Below, one piece after another: positions 32,962 through 41,949 of a stretch of 64,000 nt of DNA. The DNA comes from Moorena sp. SIOASIH (lineage in GTDB: Bacteria; Cyanobacteriota; Cyanobacteriia; Cyanobacteriales; Coleofasciculaceae): the NCBI RefSeq assembly GCF_010671925.1, contig NZ_JAAHIH010000010.1:124001-188000 (forward strand), given 5' to 3'. How positions within the stretch are numbered: position 1 is the first letter of the stretch; each line of letters opens with the position of its first letter. The translations under genes and the position numbers were made by a program. Under the pieces are notes generated by a model that was not told the origin of the DNA, did not search any database, and was given only the letters and a program-made list of their open reading frames with translations.

Positions 32962-33180
32962 AGTTCGCGCAATTGATATTGGTTAGGTATTGGTCAGGGA
33001 ATCGACCATTAGCAAAAGTCGAAAACTATTCGACCATTACCAGCCGTTGTTCCGAATTTCCCAAGTTCGGAATTTCCCTACTTATACAAGAAGTCTAATG
33101 TTAGAAATGGCTTATGAGTGATTCGTTTTGCTAAAAAAATCCCGATCACCACATTGCCTAGCTAAATTATCTTATCGGTT

Positions 33181-34881
33181 ATGACTGATGTTTCTAGTTC
33201 TGATGCCAGTAATCCTGCCCAAGTCTCCGGTGGACTCGAAAAGCTTAACTTTACCACCAAACTAGCTTATGGTGCTGGAGATATGGGTCCAGCCATGACC
33301 GCCAATCTCTTAGTCTTTTACCTCCTGCCATTTTTAACCAATGTGGCTGGTTTACCAGCCGGTTTGGCAGGGAGCATTCTGATGATTGGCAAAGTTTCCG
33401 ATGCCATCAATGATCCCATGGTTGGGATTATGAGCGATCGCACTCGTTCTAGTTGGGGGCGTCGCATTCCCTGGATGCTCTTTGGGGCAATTCCGTTTGG
33501 TGTTCTGTTTTTCTTACAGTGGATTGTCCCCCACTTCAGTAATAACAATACCATTAATAACTGGTTGCTGTTTAGCTACTACCTTCTGATTGCTATTCTG
33601 TTCAACATTGCCTACACTGCAGTTAACCTACCCTACACCGCCCTAACCCCAGAACTCACCCAAGACTACAACGAACGCACTAGCCTCAACAGCTTTCGCT
33701 TTACCTTTTCCATCGGTGGCAGCATCCTAACCTTAGTTCTAGGGGGATTAATTTTTAGTGCCTATGCCGGTGATAGTGGTCAGCAATATCTAGTGCTAGG
33801 GTTAGTCACCACCTTGCTGGCGGTGGTGCCGATATTGTGGTGTGTGCTGCGCATCCAAGAACGAGGTGCACAGCCTATATTGGGAACTCAGCAGAAAAAG
33901 ACTGTAGGAACTCTGCTCACCCTAATTGGACCCCTATCATTTTTCTATGGCATTGCCCGGATTATCCCAGTGACTGCCCAATTATTGGGTGCCACTAGCA
34001 ACCCTGATATCACTGGTATCTTTCTCAGTCTTCTTGGTTTACTAATTACCGTCTTTGGTATAACTCTGATATTTTCTACCCCAGAACCCCACCTGAAAGA
34101 TAGCTCTGCTTTCACAGAGCGCTCTGAAGCTGACACTTCAGCCTCCTTATCTTTTTTTGAGCAACTGCGGATTGTATTCAGTAACCAGCCTTTTCTATAT
34201 GTGATTGGCATTTACCTGTGTTCCTGGTTAGGTGTCCAGTTAATCGGTTCTATCCTGCTTTACTTCGTAGTCAATTGGATGGGATTGCCCGAGTCTACCT
34301 TTCCCTTAGTCGCCCTTGCGGTTCAAGGTACTGCCTTATTAATGCTGTTTTTCTGGAAGATGGTCAGTGAGCGATTGGGCAAAAAAACCGCTTACTTTAT
34401 GGGCACTAGTATCTGGGTTATCGCTCAAGTTGGTCTATTTTTGCTACAACCTGGTCAAGTGGCCTTAATGTACTGTTTAGCTGTTATGGCTGGTTTTGGG
34501 GTTTCTGTGGCTTATCTGATCCCCTGGTCGATGGTGCCCGATGTGATTGAACTTGATGAATTGACCACAGGTCAGCGTCGGGAAGGGATATTTTATGGCT
34601 TCATGGTTTTGCTGCAAAAACTTGGTTTAGCCCTAGGACTGTTTTTAGTCGGTATTGTCCTAGAGTGGTCAGGATTCATCTCATCTACTGCTGGGCAACC
34701 AGTCCCCACCCAACCTGATTCGGCACTGCTAGCCATCCGTATCGCTATTGGACCATTGCCAACCCTATTCTTGATTGGTGGTATAGTACTGGCTTACTTC
34801 TATCCCATCACCAAGGAATTTCATGCCCAAATTCTCTTGCAGCTACGAGAGCGTGATCAAGCTACTAGGCAAGGGGAATAG
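33181..34881 (+). CDS. MFS transporter of the GPH (sugar:cation symporter) type
   Basis: The 566-residue protein has about twelve transmembrane helices with a central hydrophilic loop. N-terminal motifs fit the glycoside-pentoside-hexuronide symporter family: TKLAYGAGDMGPAMTANLLV, then KVSDAINDPMVGIMSDRTRS with a conserved basic loop (WGRRIPWMLFGAIPFG). The second half includes AYLIPWSMVPDVIELDELT and RREGIFYGFMVLLQKLG, both typical of GPH members. Members import sugars with Na+ or H+; the substrate is undefined. A linker (about residues 300-325, EPHLKDSSAFTERSEADTSA) joins the halves. The ATG at 33181 is a good start. Confidence 0.92.
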   Translation: MTDVSSSDASNPAQVSGGLEKLNFTTKLAYGAGDMGPAMTANLLVFYLLPFLTNVAGLPAGLAGSILMIGKVSDAINDPMVGIMSDRTRSSWGRRIPWMLFGAIPFGVLFFLQWIVPHFSNNNTINNWLLFSYYLLIAILFNIAYTAVNLPYTALTPELTQDYNERTSLNSFRFTFSIGGSILTLVLGGLIFSAYAGDSGQQYLVLGLVTTLLAVVPILWCVLRIQERGAQPILGTQQKKTVGTLLTLIGPLSFFYGIARIIPVTAQLLGATSNPDITGIFLSLLGLLITVFGITLIFSTPEPHLKDSSAFTERSEADTSASLSFFEQLRIVFSNQPFLYVIGIYLCSWLGVQLIGSILLYFVVNWMGLPESTFPLVALAVQGTALLMLFFWKMVSERLGKKTAYFMGTSIWVIAQVGLFLLQPGQVALMYCLAVMAGFGVSVAYLIPWSMVPDVIELDELTTGQRREGIFYGFMVLLQKLGLALGLFLVGIVLEWSGFISSTAGQPVPTQPDSALLAIRIAIGPLPTLFLIGGIVLAYFYPITKEFHAQILLQLRERDQATRQGE

Positions 34882-35049
34882 GAATTGATCGGTTCTGTTG
34901 AAGATCTAGTTTGACTCAGGAGTAGTTTTCTAAAAATAGGAATGGGTCAGCCTGGGGTTAATTTGCCAATCAATGGCAATCAATGATCAAAAAGGTAGAT
35001 GCGTTATAGCTTGAGTCGTAGCAATTACGATCACCAGCTTGGCTTGAGT

Positions 35050-35304
35050 TTAAGACGCCTGCCATTCCAATTCAGGCAGACTCTCCCAGGCTTGGACAAC
35101 CAGGTCATTGAGTAATACTCTTTGTGAGTGATCAAGCCAATCGTCTTCTGCTAAGACTTCGGCAGTTAAATCGTCAAGGGACTGTCCCTCTTGACGAGCA
35201 ATGTGAATGACACCAGCAATCGCCACTACCACCAGTTCTTCATCAACCGGTTGTTGACGTAGGGCGACTATTTCTTGTGGACTGGCTGGAATGGGATAAT
35301 TCAT
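35050..35304 (-). CDS. Small conserved-looking hypothetical protein
   Basis: An 84-residue acidic protein with mixed hydrophobic helices: PQEIVALRQQPVDEELVVVA, IAGVIHIARQEGQSLDDLTA and HSQRVLLNDLVVQAWESL. It has no signal peptide or membrane helix, so it is probably cytoplasmic. The frame reaches a TTG at 35313; the ATG at 35304 (MNYPIPASP) is preferred. I recognise no family. It is convergent with the transporter gene and divergent from the oxidoreductase gene. Confidence 0.6.
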   Translation of the reverse strand: MNYPIPASPQEIVALRQQPVDEELVVVAIAGVIHIARQEGQSLDDLTAEVLAEDDWLDHSQRVLLNDLVVQAWESLPELEWQAS

Positions 35305-35463
35305 ACCTAACAAACAAGGGCACCCTTGACTATAACTAAACTGAAATCAATGTAAAGTATTTTTACGAATATTAAACAAGTCGATACTTGGAAGCTTAGC
35401 GTATTTTCAGCACTGATTACCTCCGTCTCTCCTCTTAATGACATTTGTGATCACATAACCCCT

Positions 35464-37983
35464 ATGAAAGAGATTCTGTACGTAGAAATCCCTACTCCAG
35501 ACACAAAGACTGTCTGCCACTGGTTGCAACAGGAATGGCAGCCTAAGCTCGGGGATAAGATAATCACGCCGGATGGTATCCGTCTGCAATGGGAGACTAC
35601 TCCTGATGAGAATTCTAATCACAAGACTACAGTTGTAGTTTCTTTGATTCCAGAAATCTCGATTTTTGTCTGGTCCGTGCAGCGAACCACCTACCTCAAA
35701 GCCTTTCGTTGGTCCGAAAAGCCCCTGAGCGGCGAAAAGCTAATTCTAAGACAGCTCACCCAGAGTCTTCGGGACCAATTCCCCTACCACTATCCAGAAC
35801 CACCGGATGTAGATTTATCTGAGCAAACCATCTTTGAAGCATTAGCACCCTATTATCCTCAGACTGTGCACTTTTTCCGGAAAATGCCTAGAGGAGAATA
35901 TGACCTTAATCGAGTTTATTGGTGGGAAAAGCGCTGGCGTGAGGGGGTTCGGAACCCCCAGCAGCCCAAGCAGGTAGTGTTTAAGGGGTTGAAGAGTGTT
36001 CCCGTAGCGTGGCCGAAAGGCCAAGGTTCTCAACAGTTGAAGGTTGGCCAGTTGAAGGGTGAAGGTTCTCAACAGTTGAAGGTTGGCCAGTTGAAGGTTG
36101 AAGGTTCTCAACAGTTGAAGGTTGGCCAGTTGCAGGTTGAAGGTTCTCAACAGTTGAAGGTTGGCCAGTTGAAGGTTGAAGGTTCTCAAAACAACCTTCA
36201 ACCAACTAACCTTCAACCAACTAACCTTCAACCATCTAACCTTCAACCAACTAACCTTAAATCATCTAACCTTCAACCAACTAACCTTCAACCATCTAAC
36301 CTTCAACCAACTAACCTTCAACCATCTAACCTTCAACCAACTAACCTTCAACCAACTAACCTTCAATCAACTAACCTTCAACCATCTAACCTTCAACCAT
36401 CTAACCTTCAACCATCTAACCTTCAACCATCTAACCTTCAACCATCTAACCTTCAACCTTCAACCCCTAAGTACGACGTAATCTACATCGGTGGTGCCTT
36501 GGGAGTGATCCATGCTGCAACAATGGCGCAGCGGGGTTATCGGGTATTGCTGATTGAGCGGTTAACCTTTGGGCGGATGAACCGGGAATGGAATATTTCA
36601 CGGGATGAGTTTCAAAGCCTGATTGATTTGGGTTTATTTACCCCTACTGAGTTTGAAGGGATTATTGCTAGGGAATACGTTGATGGATTCAATAAGTTCT
36701 TTGATAGCAACAACCCACCCCACTTGAAAGCAGCCATCTTGCACACGCCAAGGGTGCTCAATATCGCCATTGATTCTGCTAAATTTTTGCAACTGTGTGG
36801 GAAAAAGCTCAAGAGTGCTGGGGGAGAAATCTGGGATGAGACAGAGTTTATCCAAGCAACTATCACCCCAGAGGAAGTTGTGGTGGAAGTGCAACACTTA
36901 CCGACTAAATCTCACCGACAAGTGAGTGGTCGTCTGTTGGTGGATGCCATGGGAACGGCTTCACCAATTGCTTGGCAGCTCAATGGGGGTAGGGCGTTTA
37001 ATAGTGTCTGTCCCACGGTGGGGGCTGTGATTGAGGGATTAGAGCCTCAGGTGTGGGATCCCGATTATGGTGATGTTCTCAATAGTCATGGGGATATTTC
37101 CCGGGGACGTCAGCTGATTTGGGAGTTGTTCCCTGGTGCAGGTGAGGAATTGACAATTTATTTGTTCCATTACCATCAGATACATCCTGAGAATCCCGGC
37201 TCTTTATTAGAAATGTATGAAGATTTCTTTACTATCTTACCGGAATACCGCCGATGTGATATAGAAAAATTGGTGTGGAAGAAACCAACCTTTGGGTATA
37301 TTCCCGGACATTTTACGGTGGGAAGTCGCGATCGCATTGTGGCCTTTGACCGACTGGTTGCCATTGGTGATGCTGCTTCCCTTCAGTCCCCCTTGGTGTT
37401 CACTGGCTTCGGTTCCTTAGTGCGTAACCTCTATCGCTTAACCGATCTCTTGGACACTGCCTTGCGGCACAATCTTTTGAGTGCTAAGGATTTAAATCAA
37501 ATTCGCGCCTATCAAAGTAATATTGCTGTGACCTGGCTCTTTTCCCAGGGGATGATGGTACCAACAGGTCGTCATCTACCACCCCAGCGGATTAACGCCA
37601 TGCTCAATACCTTCTTTGGGTTGTTGGCAGATGAACCACCGGAGGTATCAGATACGTTTATTAAAGACCGTTTCAGTTGGTTAACCTTTAATCGACTGGC
37701 ACTCAAAGCAGCTCGGCGAAACCCTGCCCTCATCCCCTGGATTTGGGAAATGGCTGGTGCTAAGGATTTCTTGCTTTGGGTAGGCAGTTACTTAAGTTTT
37801 ACTAGCAATGCCTTTGTCAGCGGGTTGCTCAAAGGTTGGTTTCCCAGTCTAGTTCGACGGTTACAGCCCTGGCTTGAAAAGCGTTATCCACGGCTTTGGT
37901 TACAGTTGTTGGCTCAAAGTTATGCCATCACAGCTGGGATGGGGCGTCCTGAAAAAGTAAAGCGTGAGCTCAAGTTCGATTGA
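35464..37983 (+). CDS. FAD-dependent oxidoreductase-like protein with a repeat-derived central linker
   Basis: The 839-residue protein has three parts. Residues 1-175 are a compact N-terminal domain (MKEILYVEIPTPDTKTVCHW; YYPQTVHFFRKMPRGEYDLN). Residues 176-334 are simple sequence: a GCGTAGCG-derived PVAWPKGQG, four 13-residue units of the type QQLKVGQLKVEGS, then 18 five-residue units NLQPT/NLQPS. From 337 a Rossmann FAD domain starts, YDVIYIGGALGVIHAATMAQ, with VAIGDAASLQSPLVFTGFG near 635 as the second FAD motif, resembling geranylgeranyl-reductase-like flavoproteins. The substrate is unknown. The linker DNA is the same 15-bp repeat seen in intergenic arrays. Because all units are multiples of three the frame stays open, so the gene may make a full-length protein. 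Confidence 0.85.
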   Translation: MKEILYVEIPTPDTKTVCHWLQQEWQPKLGDKIITPDGIRLQWETTPDENSNHKTTVVVSLIPEISIFVWSVQRTTYLKAFRWSEKPLSGEKLILRQLTQSLRDQFPYHYPEPPDVDLSEQTIFEALAPYYPQTVHFFRKMPRGEYDLNRVYWWEKRWREGVRNPQQPKQVVFKGLKSVPVAWPKGQGSQQLKVGQLKGEGSQQLKVGQLKVEGSQQLKVGQLQVEGSQQLKVGQLKVEGSQNNLQPTNLQPTNLQPSNLQPTNLKSSNLQPTNLQPSNLQPTNLQPSNLQPTNLQPTNLQSTNLQPSNLQPSNLQPSNLQPSNLQPSNLQPSTPKYDVIYIGGALGVIHAATMAQRGYRVLLIERLTFGRMNREWNISRDEFQSLIDLGLFTPTEFEGIIAREYVDGFNKFFDSNNPPHLKAAILHTPRVLNIAIDSAKFLQLCGKKLKSAGGEIWDETEFIQATITPEEVVVEVQHLPTKSHRQVSGRLLVDAMGTASPIAWQLNGGRAFNSVCPTVGAVIEGLEPQVWDPDYGDVLNSHGDISRGRQLIWELFPGAGEELTIYLFHYHQIHPENPGSLLEMYEDFFTILPEYRRCDIEKLVWKKPTFGYIPGHFTVGSRDRIVAFDRLVAIGDAASLQSPLVFTGFGSLVRNLYRLTDLLDTALRHNLLSAKDLNQIRAYQSNIAVTWLFSQGMMVPTGRHLPPQRINAMLNTFFGLLADEPPEVSDTFIKDRFSWLTFNRLALKAARRNPALIPWIWEMAGAKDFLLWVGSYLSFTSNAFVSGLLKGWFPSLVRRLQPWLEKRYPRLWLQLLAQSYAITAGMGRPEKVKRELKFD
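35989..36465. repeat. In-frame repeat insert forming a large inverted structure
   Basis: The left part has 39-bp units (AACAGTTGAAGGTTGGCCAG type) and the right part 15-bp units (AACCTTCAACCAACT type). TTGAAGGTTG and CAACCTTCAA are reverse complements, so the two arms could fold on each other. Both arms lie in the coding frame of the oxidoreductase. Confidence 0.95.
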
Positions 37984-38041
37984 ATACTTATCATTGAAGG
38001 TTATTCGTTAATTGTTAATTAACGAATAACCAAGAAGGAAG

Positions 38042-39061
38042 ATGATAATGAGTCAAAGAAAGAGTTTAGTAATTATCTGTCTAATTTTAATCGCTGTTGT
38101 CGGTGTTGTCATTAATGTCAAAGTTTTACAAGTTTGGAACTATAACACTGAGGGACATGATATTTACTATAGCTGGGTAGAAGGAAAGCGAATTTTATCG
38201 GGGGAAAATCCCTACGCTAGAGTCTTATCGGGAAATATGAGAGAGAATCAGAAGTATGCTACCTATTTCCCCCTTTTTTATTGGCTTTCAGCATTAACTC
38301 AATTATTGGGGTTCCAAGACTACTCAGACTGGATTTCCCTATGGCAACCGATATTTTTAATGGTTAATATCGGGATTGCTGGTTTAATTTTCTATCATTT
38401 GTCTAACCATAAATTATTTATTTTTGGCTGGTTTGCTGCTTTATTTTGGTTACTAAACCGATGGACACTTTATGTTAGTATCGACGCTAACTTAGATTTC
38501 CTAGCCATATTTTTTCTGATTCTTTCCCTGATGTTACTGCCGAAACACAAGTCCACAGCTTTCTTGATGTTTAGCTTGTCTTTAGGGATTAAACAAATTG
38601 CTATATTTTTAGTACCACTTTATCTGATTTGGGCTTGGCAATCATCAGATGATAATCCTGTCAAGGATACCTTCATCGCTTTATTGTTAATACTTGTTAT
38701 CCCTGGGATCACGTCACTACCATTTATTTTATGGAATACAGAAGGGTTCTTTAAATCGATTCTATTTTCAGCCACTAGAAATCCAGACGGACATGTTAAT
38801 GCTCCTTCCTTAGATGGGTTAATTACATTGTCAAATCCTGATTTCGTTGGTATCAAAGCGAAGTTGCCAATGGTGTTGGTAATGAGTCTAGTATTTCTGA
38901 CTGCCATGAAGCGACAAATTGGAATCTATACTAGTGCTTTGCTGACCATGTCCGTATTTATTCAGTTCAATTCAGTGATATTTAACCAATATTTTTGTTG
39001 GGTGGTACCTTTGTTGCCTCTCGCTAGTTGCGAGATCCTTCCTAAGAAGGATGCCAAATGA
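38042..39061 (+). CDS. Polytopic membrane protein, GT-C/GT87-like glycosyltransferase candidate
   Basis: This 339-residue protein has about nine transmembrane helices and an early extracytoplasmic loop with acidic residues and aromatic motifs (NTEGHDIYYSWVEGKRIL; GENPYARVL; YATYFPLFYWLSAL). That pattern resembles GT-C enzymes such as DUF2029/GT87 mannosyltransferases, which use polyprenyl-phosphate sugars. The catalytic role is inferred from the fold pattern only. The C-terminus (EILPKKDAK) is encoded by repeat-like DNA, as if the original end was replaced. Two in-frame ATGs start the gene, and AAGGAAG precedes them. It lies 58 bp after the oxidoreductase gene on the same strand, so co-transcription is plausible. 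Confidence 0.75.
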   Translation: MIMSQRKSLVIICLILIAVVGVVINVKVLQVWNYNTEGHDIYYSWVEGKRILSGENPYARVLSGNMRENQKYATYFPLFYWLSALTQLLGFQDYSDWISLWQPIFLMVNIGIAGLIFYHLSNHKLFIFGWFAALFWLLNRWTLYVSIDANLDFLAIFFLILSLMLLPKHKSTAFLMFSLSLGIKQIAIFLVPLYLIWAWQSSDDNPVKDTFIALLLILVIPGITSLPFILWNTEGFFKSILFSATRNPDGHVNAPSLDGLITLSNPDFVGIKAKLPMVLVMSLVFLTAMKRQIGIYTSALLTMSVFIQFNSVIFNQYFCWVVPLLPLASCEILPKKDAK

Positions 39062-39588
39062 GATATCCTTCCGTTAAACGTGATGCTCGGTACGAGCCGC
39101 TACGCGAACGCATCAGGATCTCAATAGCGAAACCCAACAAAACCATTGCCAATGTTGGGTTTCGCTACCGCTCCACCGCTGCCTATCTAAAATCAAGGGT
39201 TTTACGAGTAAAGTCAGTCAATCACCGTCTAGCACTAGCCACCCGCCCCCTCAAGGGTGGCGCTATACACACCAAGTGCGCACCTCAAGGACTCACAGAA
39301 AATCATCCGTGTGGTGAGCCCTAAGTCTGCAAGCTTAGTTTGTGTAGTCGCTACCTATGGGTTACATGCACCCATCCCTTGCCCCATTTATCATCACCCT
39401 GTCAGCCGAAACCCTTACTTATACCGCACTTCCGAGGGATTAGTTATTTTTCTACCAGATTTGTTAAGTATTGTGACCTTTCCCATGATATGATTACCTC
39501 TGGTTTGTGAAAACAAGCCAGATGACTGGACTAGCATTTGCTGCTACCGGTGAACTTGTCAGATGACCCTCTTGAGAAACCATTGACC
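39062..39588. other. Region upstream of the atp operon with a strong hairpin
   Basis: No credible gene. AGCGAAACCCAACA (39126-39139) pairs perfectly with TGTTGGGTTTCGCT (39153-39166) around 13 nt, a probable terminator or dispersed palindrome. A GCTACGCGAACGC unit lies at about 39100. The atp promoter should be between 39170 and 39588; no box is assigned with confidence. Confidence 0.65.
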
Positions 39589-39993
39589 ATGGAGGAAAAC
39601 ACGCAAACAAGTTACTTGTCCCCTTCAACGAGTTCGTCAATGCAGGAGTATTACCAACTCAAACAAACTCTGTTGTTGGTCACCCTAGTCGCGACAGGGA
39701 TTATTTTCATCTCTGTGTGGCTGGTTTACTCCCTCAACATTGCCTTAAATTATTTGATCGGGGCGTGTACTGGTATGGTTTACTTGAGAATGTTGGCTAA
39801 AGACGTAGAGCGGCTAAGCCAACAAAATAGGCGTCCGAGCATGGCTCGGTTTGCGGTTTTTATTGGGATAATTGTAGTAGCCAGTCAATGGCAAAAATTA
39901 CAAATACTTCCTATATTTTTAGGGTTTCTGACGTACAAAGCCGCAATTATCGTCTATATCCTGCAAAGCCTACTAAATCCTACCTCTAAGTAA
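39589..39993 (+). CDS. atpI: ATP synthase subunit I (assembly/Mg2+ factor)
   Basis: The 134-residue membrane protein has four hydrophobic helices: LLLVTLVATGIIFISVWLVY, LNIALNYLIGACTGMVYLRM, FAVFIGIIVVASQW and ILPIFLGFLTYKAAIIVYIL. AtpI precedes the atp genes in cyanobacteria and helps c-ring assembly. A TTG-started extension to 39538 is open, but the ATG at 39589 (MEENTQTSYLSP) is preferred. It starts the operon, followed by subunit a after 76 bp. Confidence 0.9.
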   Translation: MEENTQTSYLSPSTSSSMQEYYQLKQTLLLVTLVATGIIFISVWLVYSLNIALNYLIGACTGMVYLRMLAKDVERLSQQNRRPSMARFAVFIGIIVVASQWQKLQILPIFLGFLTYKAAIIVYILQSLLNPTSK

Positions 39994-40069
39994 GATTTAT
40001 TTAAGTCGGATTTATTGGTAGGATAAACAGACGTTTCACCCTTGACAGAAATCTGGGTAAATCTCCAGA

Positions 40070-40819
40070 ATGGAAATGATAAATTCTTTAAACGTTCTGA
40101 ATTCTTTACCCCTTGCTTCCTTAGAAGTTGGTGAACACTTTTATTGGCGGATTGGCAATTTAACATTACACGGTCAGGTTTTTCTCACCTCCTGGGTAGT
40201 GATTGCTATTCTGGTAGTAGCTTCCCTTGCGGCAACTCGAAATGTCCAAATGGTTCCTGGCGGTATCCAAAATGTGATGGAGTACGCCCTAGAATTTTTG
40301 AGGGATTTAGCGAAAAACCAGCTGGGGGAAAAAGAATATCGCCCTTGGGTACCTTTTATCGGTACACTGTTTTTGTTTATCTTCGTGTCAAACTGGTCAG
40401 GAGCCCTAATTCCTTGGAGTATTATTGAGCTCCCATCTGGTGAGCTGGCGGCTCCTACCAATGACATCAATACCACCGTTGCTTTAGCCTTACTAACATC
40501 ATTGGCGTATTTTTACGCTGGTTTGAGCAAGAAGGGTTTAGGTTACTTCGCTGGCTATATTCAGCCAATACCAATCCTCTTGCCGATCAAGATTTTAGAA
40601 GACTTCACCAAGCCCCTCTCCCTAAGCTTCCGTTTATTTGGCAATATTCTGGCAGATGAACTGGTAGTAGCCGTGTTGGTGCTGCTAGTGCCTCTGTTTA
40701 TCCCGTTGCCAATTATGGCGCTAGGTCTATTTACCAGTGCAATTCAAGCCCTGGTCTTCGCTACCTTGGCAGCTGCCTACATTCACGAGGCAATAGAAGT
40801 CGAAGGCGAAGAACATTAA
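40070..40819 (+). CDS. atpB: ATP synthase subunit a (F0)
   Basis: This 249-residue protein forms the proton half-channels beside the c-ring. The conserved helix has the essential arginine in SLSFRLFGNILADE, followed by FTSAIQALVFATLAAAYIHE. The N-terminal helices (WVVIAILVVASLAATR) and GNLTLHGQVFLTSW fit cyanobacterial subunit a. The start at 40070 (MEMINSLNVL) precedes the conserved part by a short stretch. Second gene of the operon; the gene for subunit c follows. Confidence 0.97.
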   Translation: MEMINSLNVLNSLPLASLEVGEHFYWRIGNLTLHGQVFLTSWVVIAILVVASLAATRNVQMVPGGIQNVMEYALEFLRDLAKNQLGEKEYRPWVPFIGTLFLFIFVSNWSGALIPWSIIELPSGELAAPTNDINTTVALALLTSLAYFYAGLSKKGLGYFAGYIQPIPILLPIKILEDFTKPLSLSFRLFGNILADELVVAVLVLLVPLFIPLPIMALGLFTSAIQALVFATLAAAYIHEAIEVEGEEH

Positions 40820-40951
40820 GGGATAACCTTATGATGGGAATGGCACGGTAGCCTTAAATTAGGAATAGTTGGAATTCAGGACTCCTTAGGAGAATCCTTC
40901 TGACTAGTAGCTCTCTATTTTGTTCTTTACTCACGGATAAGAAAAATCATC

Positions 40952-41197
40952 ATGGATCCAATCGTTGCTGCTGCTTCAGTTGTCGCTGCTGCTCTCGCTG
41001 TCGGTTTAGCTGCTATCGGCCCTGGTATCGGTCAAGGAAACGCTGCTGGTCAAGCTGTAGAAGGTATTGCTCGTCAGCCGGAAGCTGAAGGAAAAATTCG
41101 CGGTACTCTGCTGTTAACCTTGGCATTCATGGAATCCCTGACTATCTATGGTCTGGTAATTTCTCTGGTACTGCTGTTTGCTAACCCATTTTCTTAG
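40952..41197 (+). CDS. atpE: ATP synthase subunit c (F0)
   Basis: The 81-residue hairpin protein makes the rotary c-ring. MDPIVAAASVVAAALAVGLA opens it, the glycine-rich GPGIGQGNAAGQAVEGIA lines helix 1, RQPEAEGKIRG is the loop, and E61 in AFMESLTIYG is the proton-binding carboxylate. Cyanobacterial literature also calls this gene atpH. A perfect hairpin lies 14 bp after the stop codon, which may uncouple its high expression from downstream genes. Confidence 0.98.
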   Translation: MDPIVAAASVVAAALAVGLAAIGPGIGQGNAAGQAVEGIARQPEAEGKIRGTLLLTLAFMESLTIYGLVISLVLLFANPFS

Positions 41198-41210
41198 AAC
41201 CTGATACTTT

Positions 41211-41242
41211 ATGTAGAGACGTTGCAGGCAACGTCTCTACAT
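41211..41242. repeat. Perfect 15-bp hairpin between the c and b' genes
   Basis: ATGTAGAGACGTTGC (41211-41225) pairs with GCAACGTCTCTACAT (41228-41242) across a 2-nt loop. I recall this as a palindrome scattered in many cyanobacterial genomes. No T-run follows on the plus strand, so it more likely stabilises the 3' end or attenuates than terminates fully. Confidence 0.8.
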
Positions 41243-41298
41243 GGTAGGTCTGATAAGGTGAATTGTTCGGTTTTATTCCGATTTGGGATTTGTAAAAA

Positions 41299-41730
41299 AT
41301 GTTTGATTTTGATGCTACTCTGCCTCTGATGGCATTGCAGTTTCTGGTTTTGACAGTTGTATTAAATACCATATTCTATAAGCCACTCACAAAAACGCTG
41401 GATGAGCGTGACGAATACATCCGGAATCAGGAATCTGATGCCAAAGAACGCTTGTCTAAAGCCGAAAAAATGGCTAAAGAGTATGAAGAACAGTTGGGTC
41501 AAGCCCGGAAGCAGTCTCAAGCTGTGATCGCTGCTGCCCAAGAAGATGCCAGAAAAATGGCAGCTCAAGCGATCGCTGAAGCCCAACAAGAAGCTCAGGC
41601 TGAACGAGCAAAAGCTCAAGAAGAAATTGATCAACAAAAACAGCAAGCAATGGCTTCCCTCGAACAACAAGTCGATGATCTATCTCGCCAAATCTTAGAA
41701 AAATTGTTAGGGCCAGCGTTAGTAAGATAA
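41299..41730 (+). CDS. atpF2: ATP synthase subunit b' (F0)
   Basis: The 143-residue b' subunit has an N-terminal membrane helix (LPLMALQFLVLTVVLNTIFY) and a long amphipathic coiled coil (KEYEEQLGQARKQSQAVIAA; RAKAQEEIDQQKQQAMASLE). It pairs with subunit b to form the peripheral stalk. Having separate b and b' subunits is typical of phototrophs. Synechocystis nomenclature calls the gene atpG. It sits between the c and b genes. Confidence 0.95.
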   Translation: MFDFDATLPLMALQFLVLTVVLNTIFYKPLTKTLDERDEYIRNQESDAKERLSKAEKMAKEYEEQLGQARKQSQAVIAAAQEDARKMAAQAIAEAQQEAQAERAKAQEEIDQQKQQAMASLEQQVDDLSRQILEKLLGPALVR

Positions 41731-41829
41731 ATGGTGGCGTCTTGACCGCCTGACCCATATATTTACTACAACTCCTAAGAGATTGGCGATGTGGGAGTAC
41801 TGTCAAACTATGTCAAACTATTAATTATA

Positions 41830-41890
41830 TTGAGATAATTGTCTTGAGATAATTGTCTTGAAATAATTGTCTTGAGATAATTATCTTGAG
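41830..41890. repeat. 14-bp TTGAGATAATTGTC tandem repeat
   Basis: Four 14-bp units (41830, 41844, 41858, 41872) plus a partial TTGAG lie in the gap between the b' and b genes. Confidence 0.9.
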
Positions 41891-41949
41891 AGTAGGTGGA
41901 CAGGTCATAGCTTAGCAAGATTATGCGTTCAAAACAATTGTAAACGGAT

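Noticed and set aside
33945..34211. Antisense frames within the transporter, WD40 and other large genes
   Set aside because: They mirror the codon pattern of strongly supported genes on the other strand and lack start signals or domains.
39058..39324. 88-codon frame before the atp operon
   Set aside because: It reads through a GCTACGCGAAC palindrome and the AGCGAAACCCAACA hairpin and has no protein-like features.
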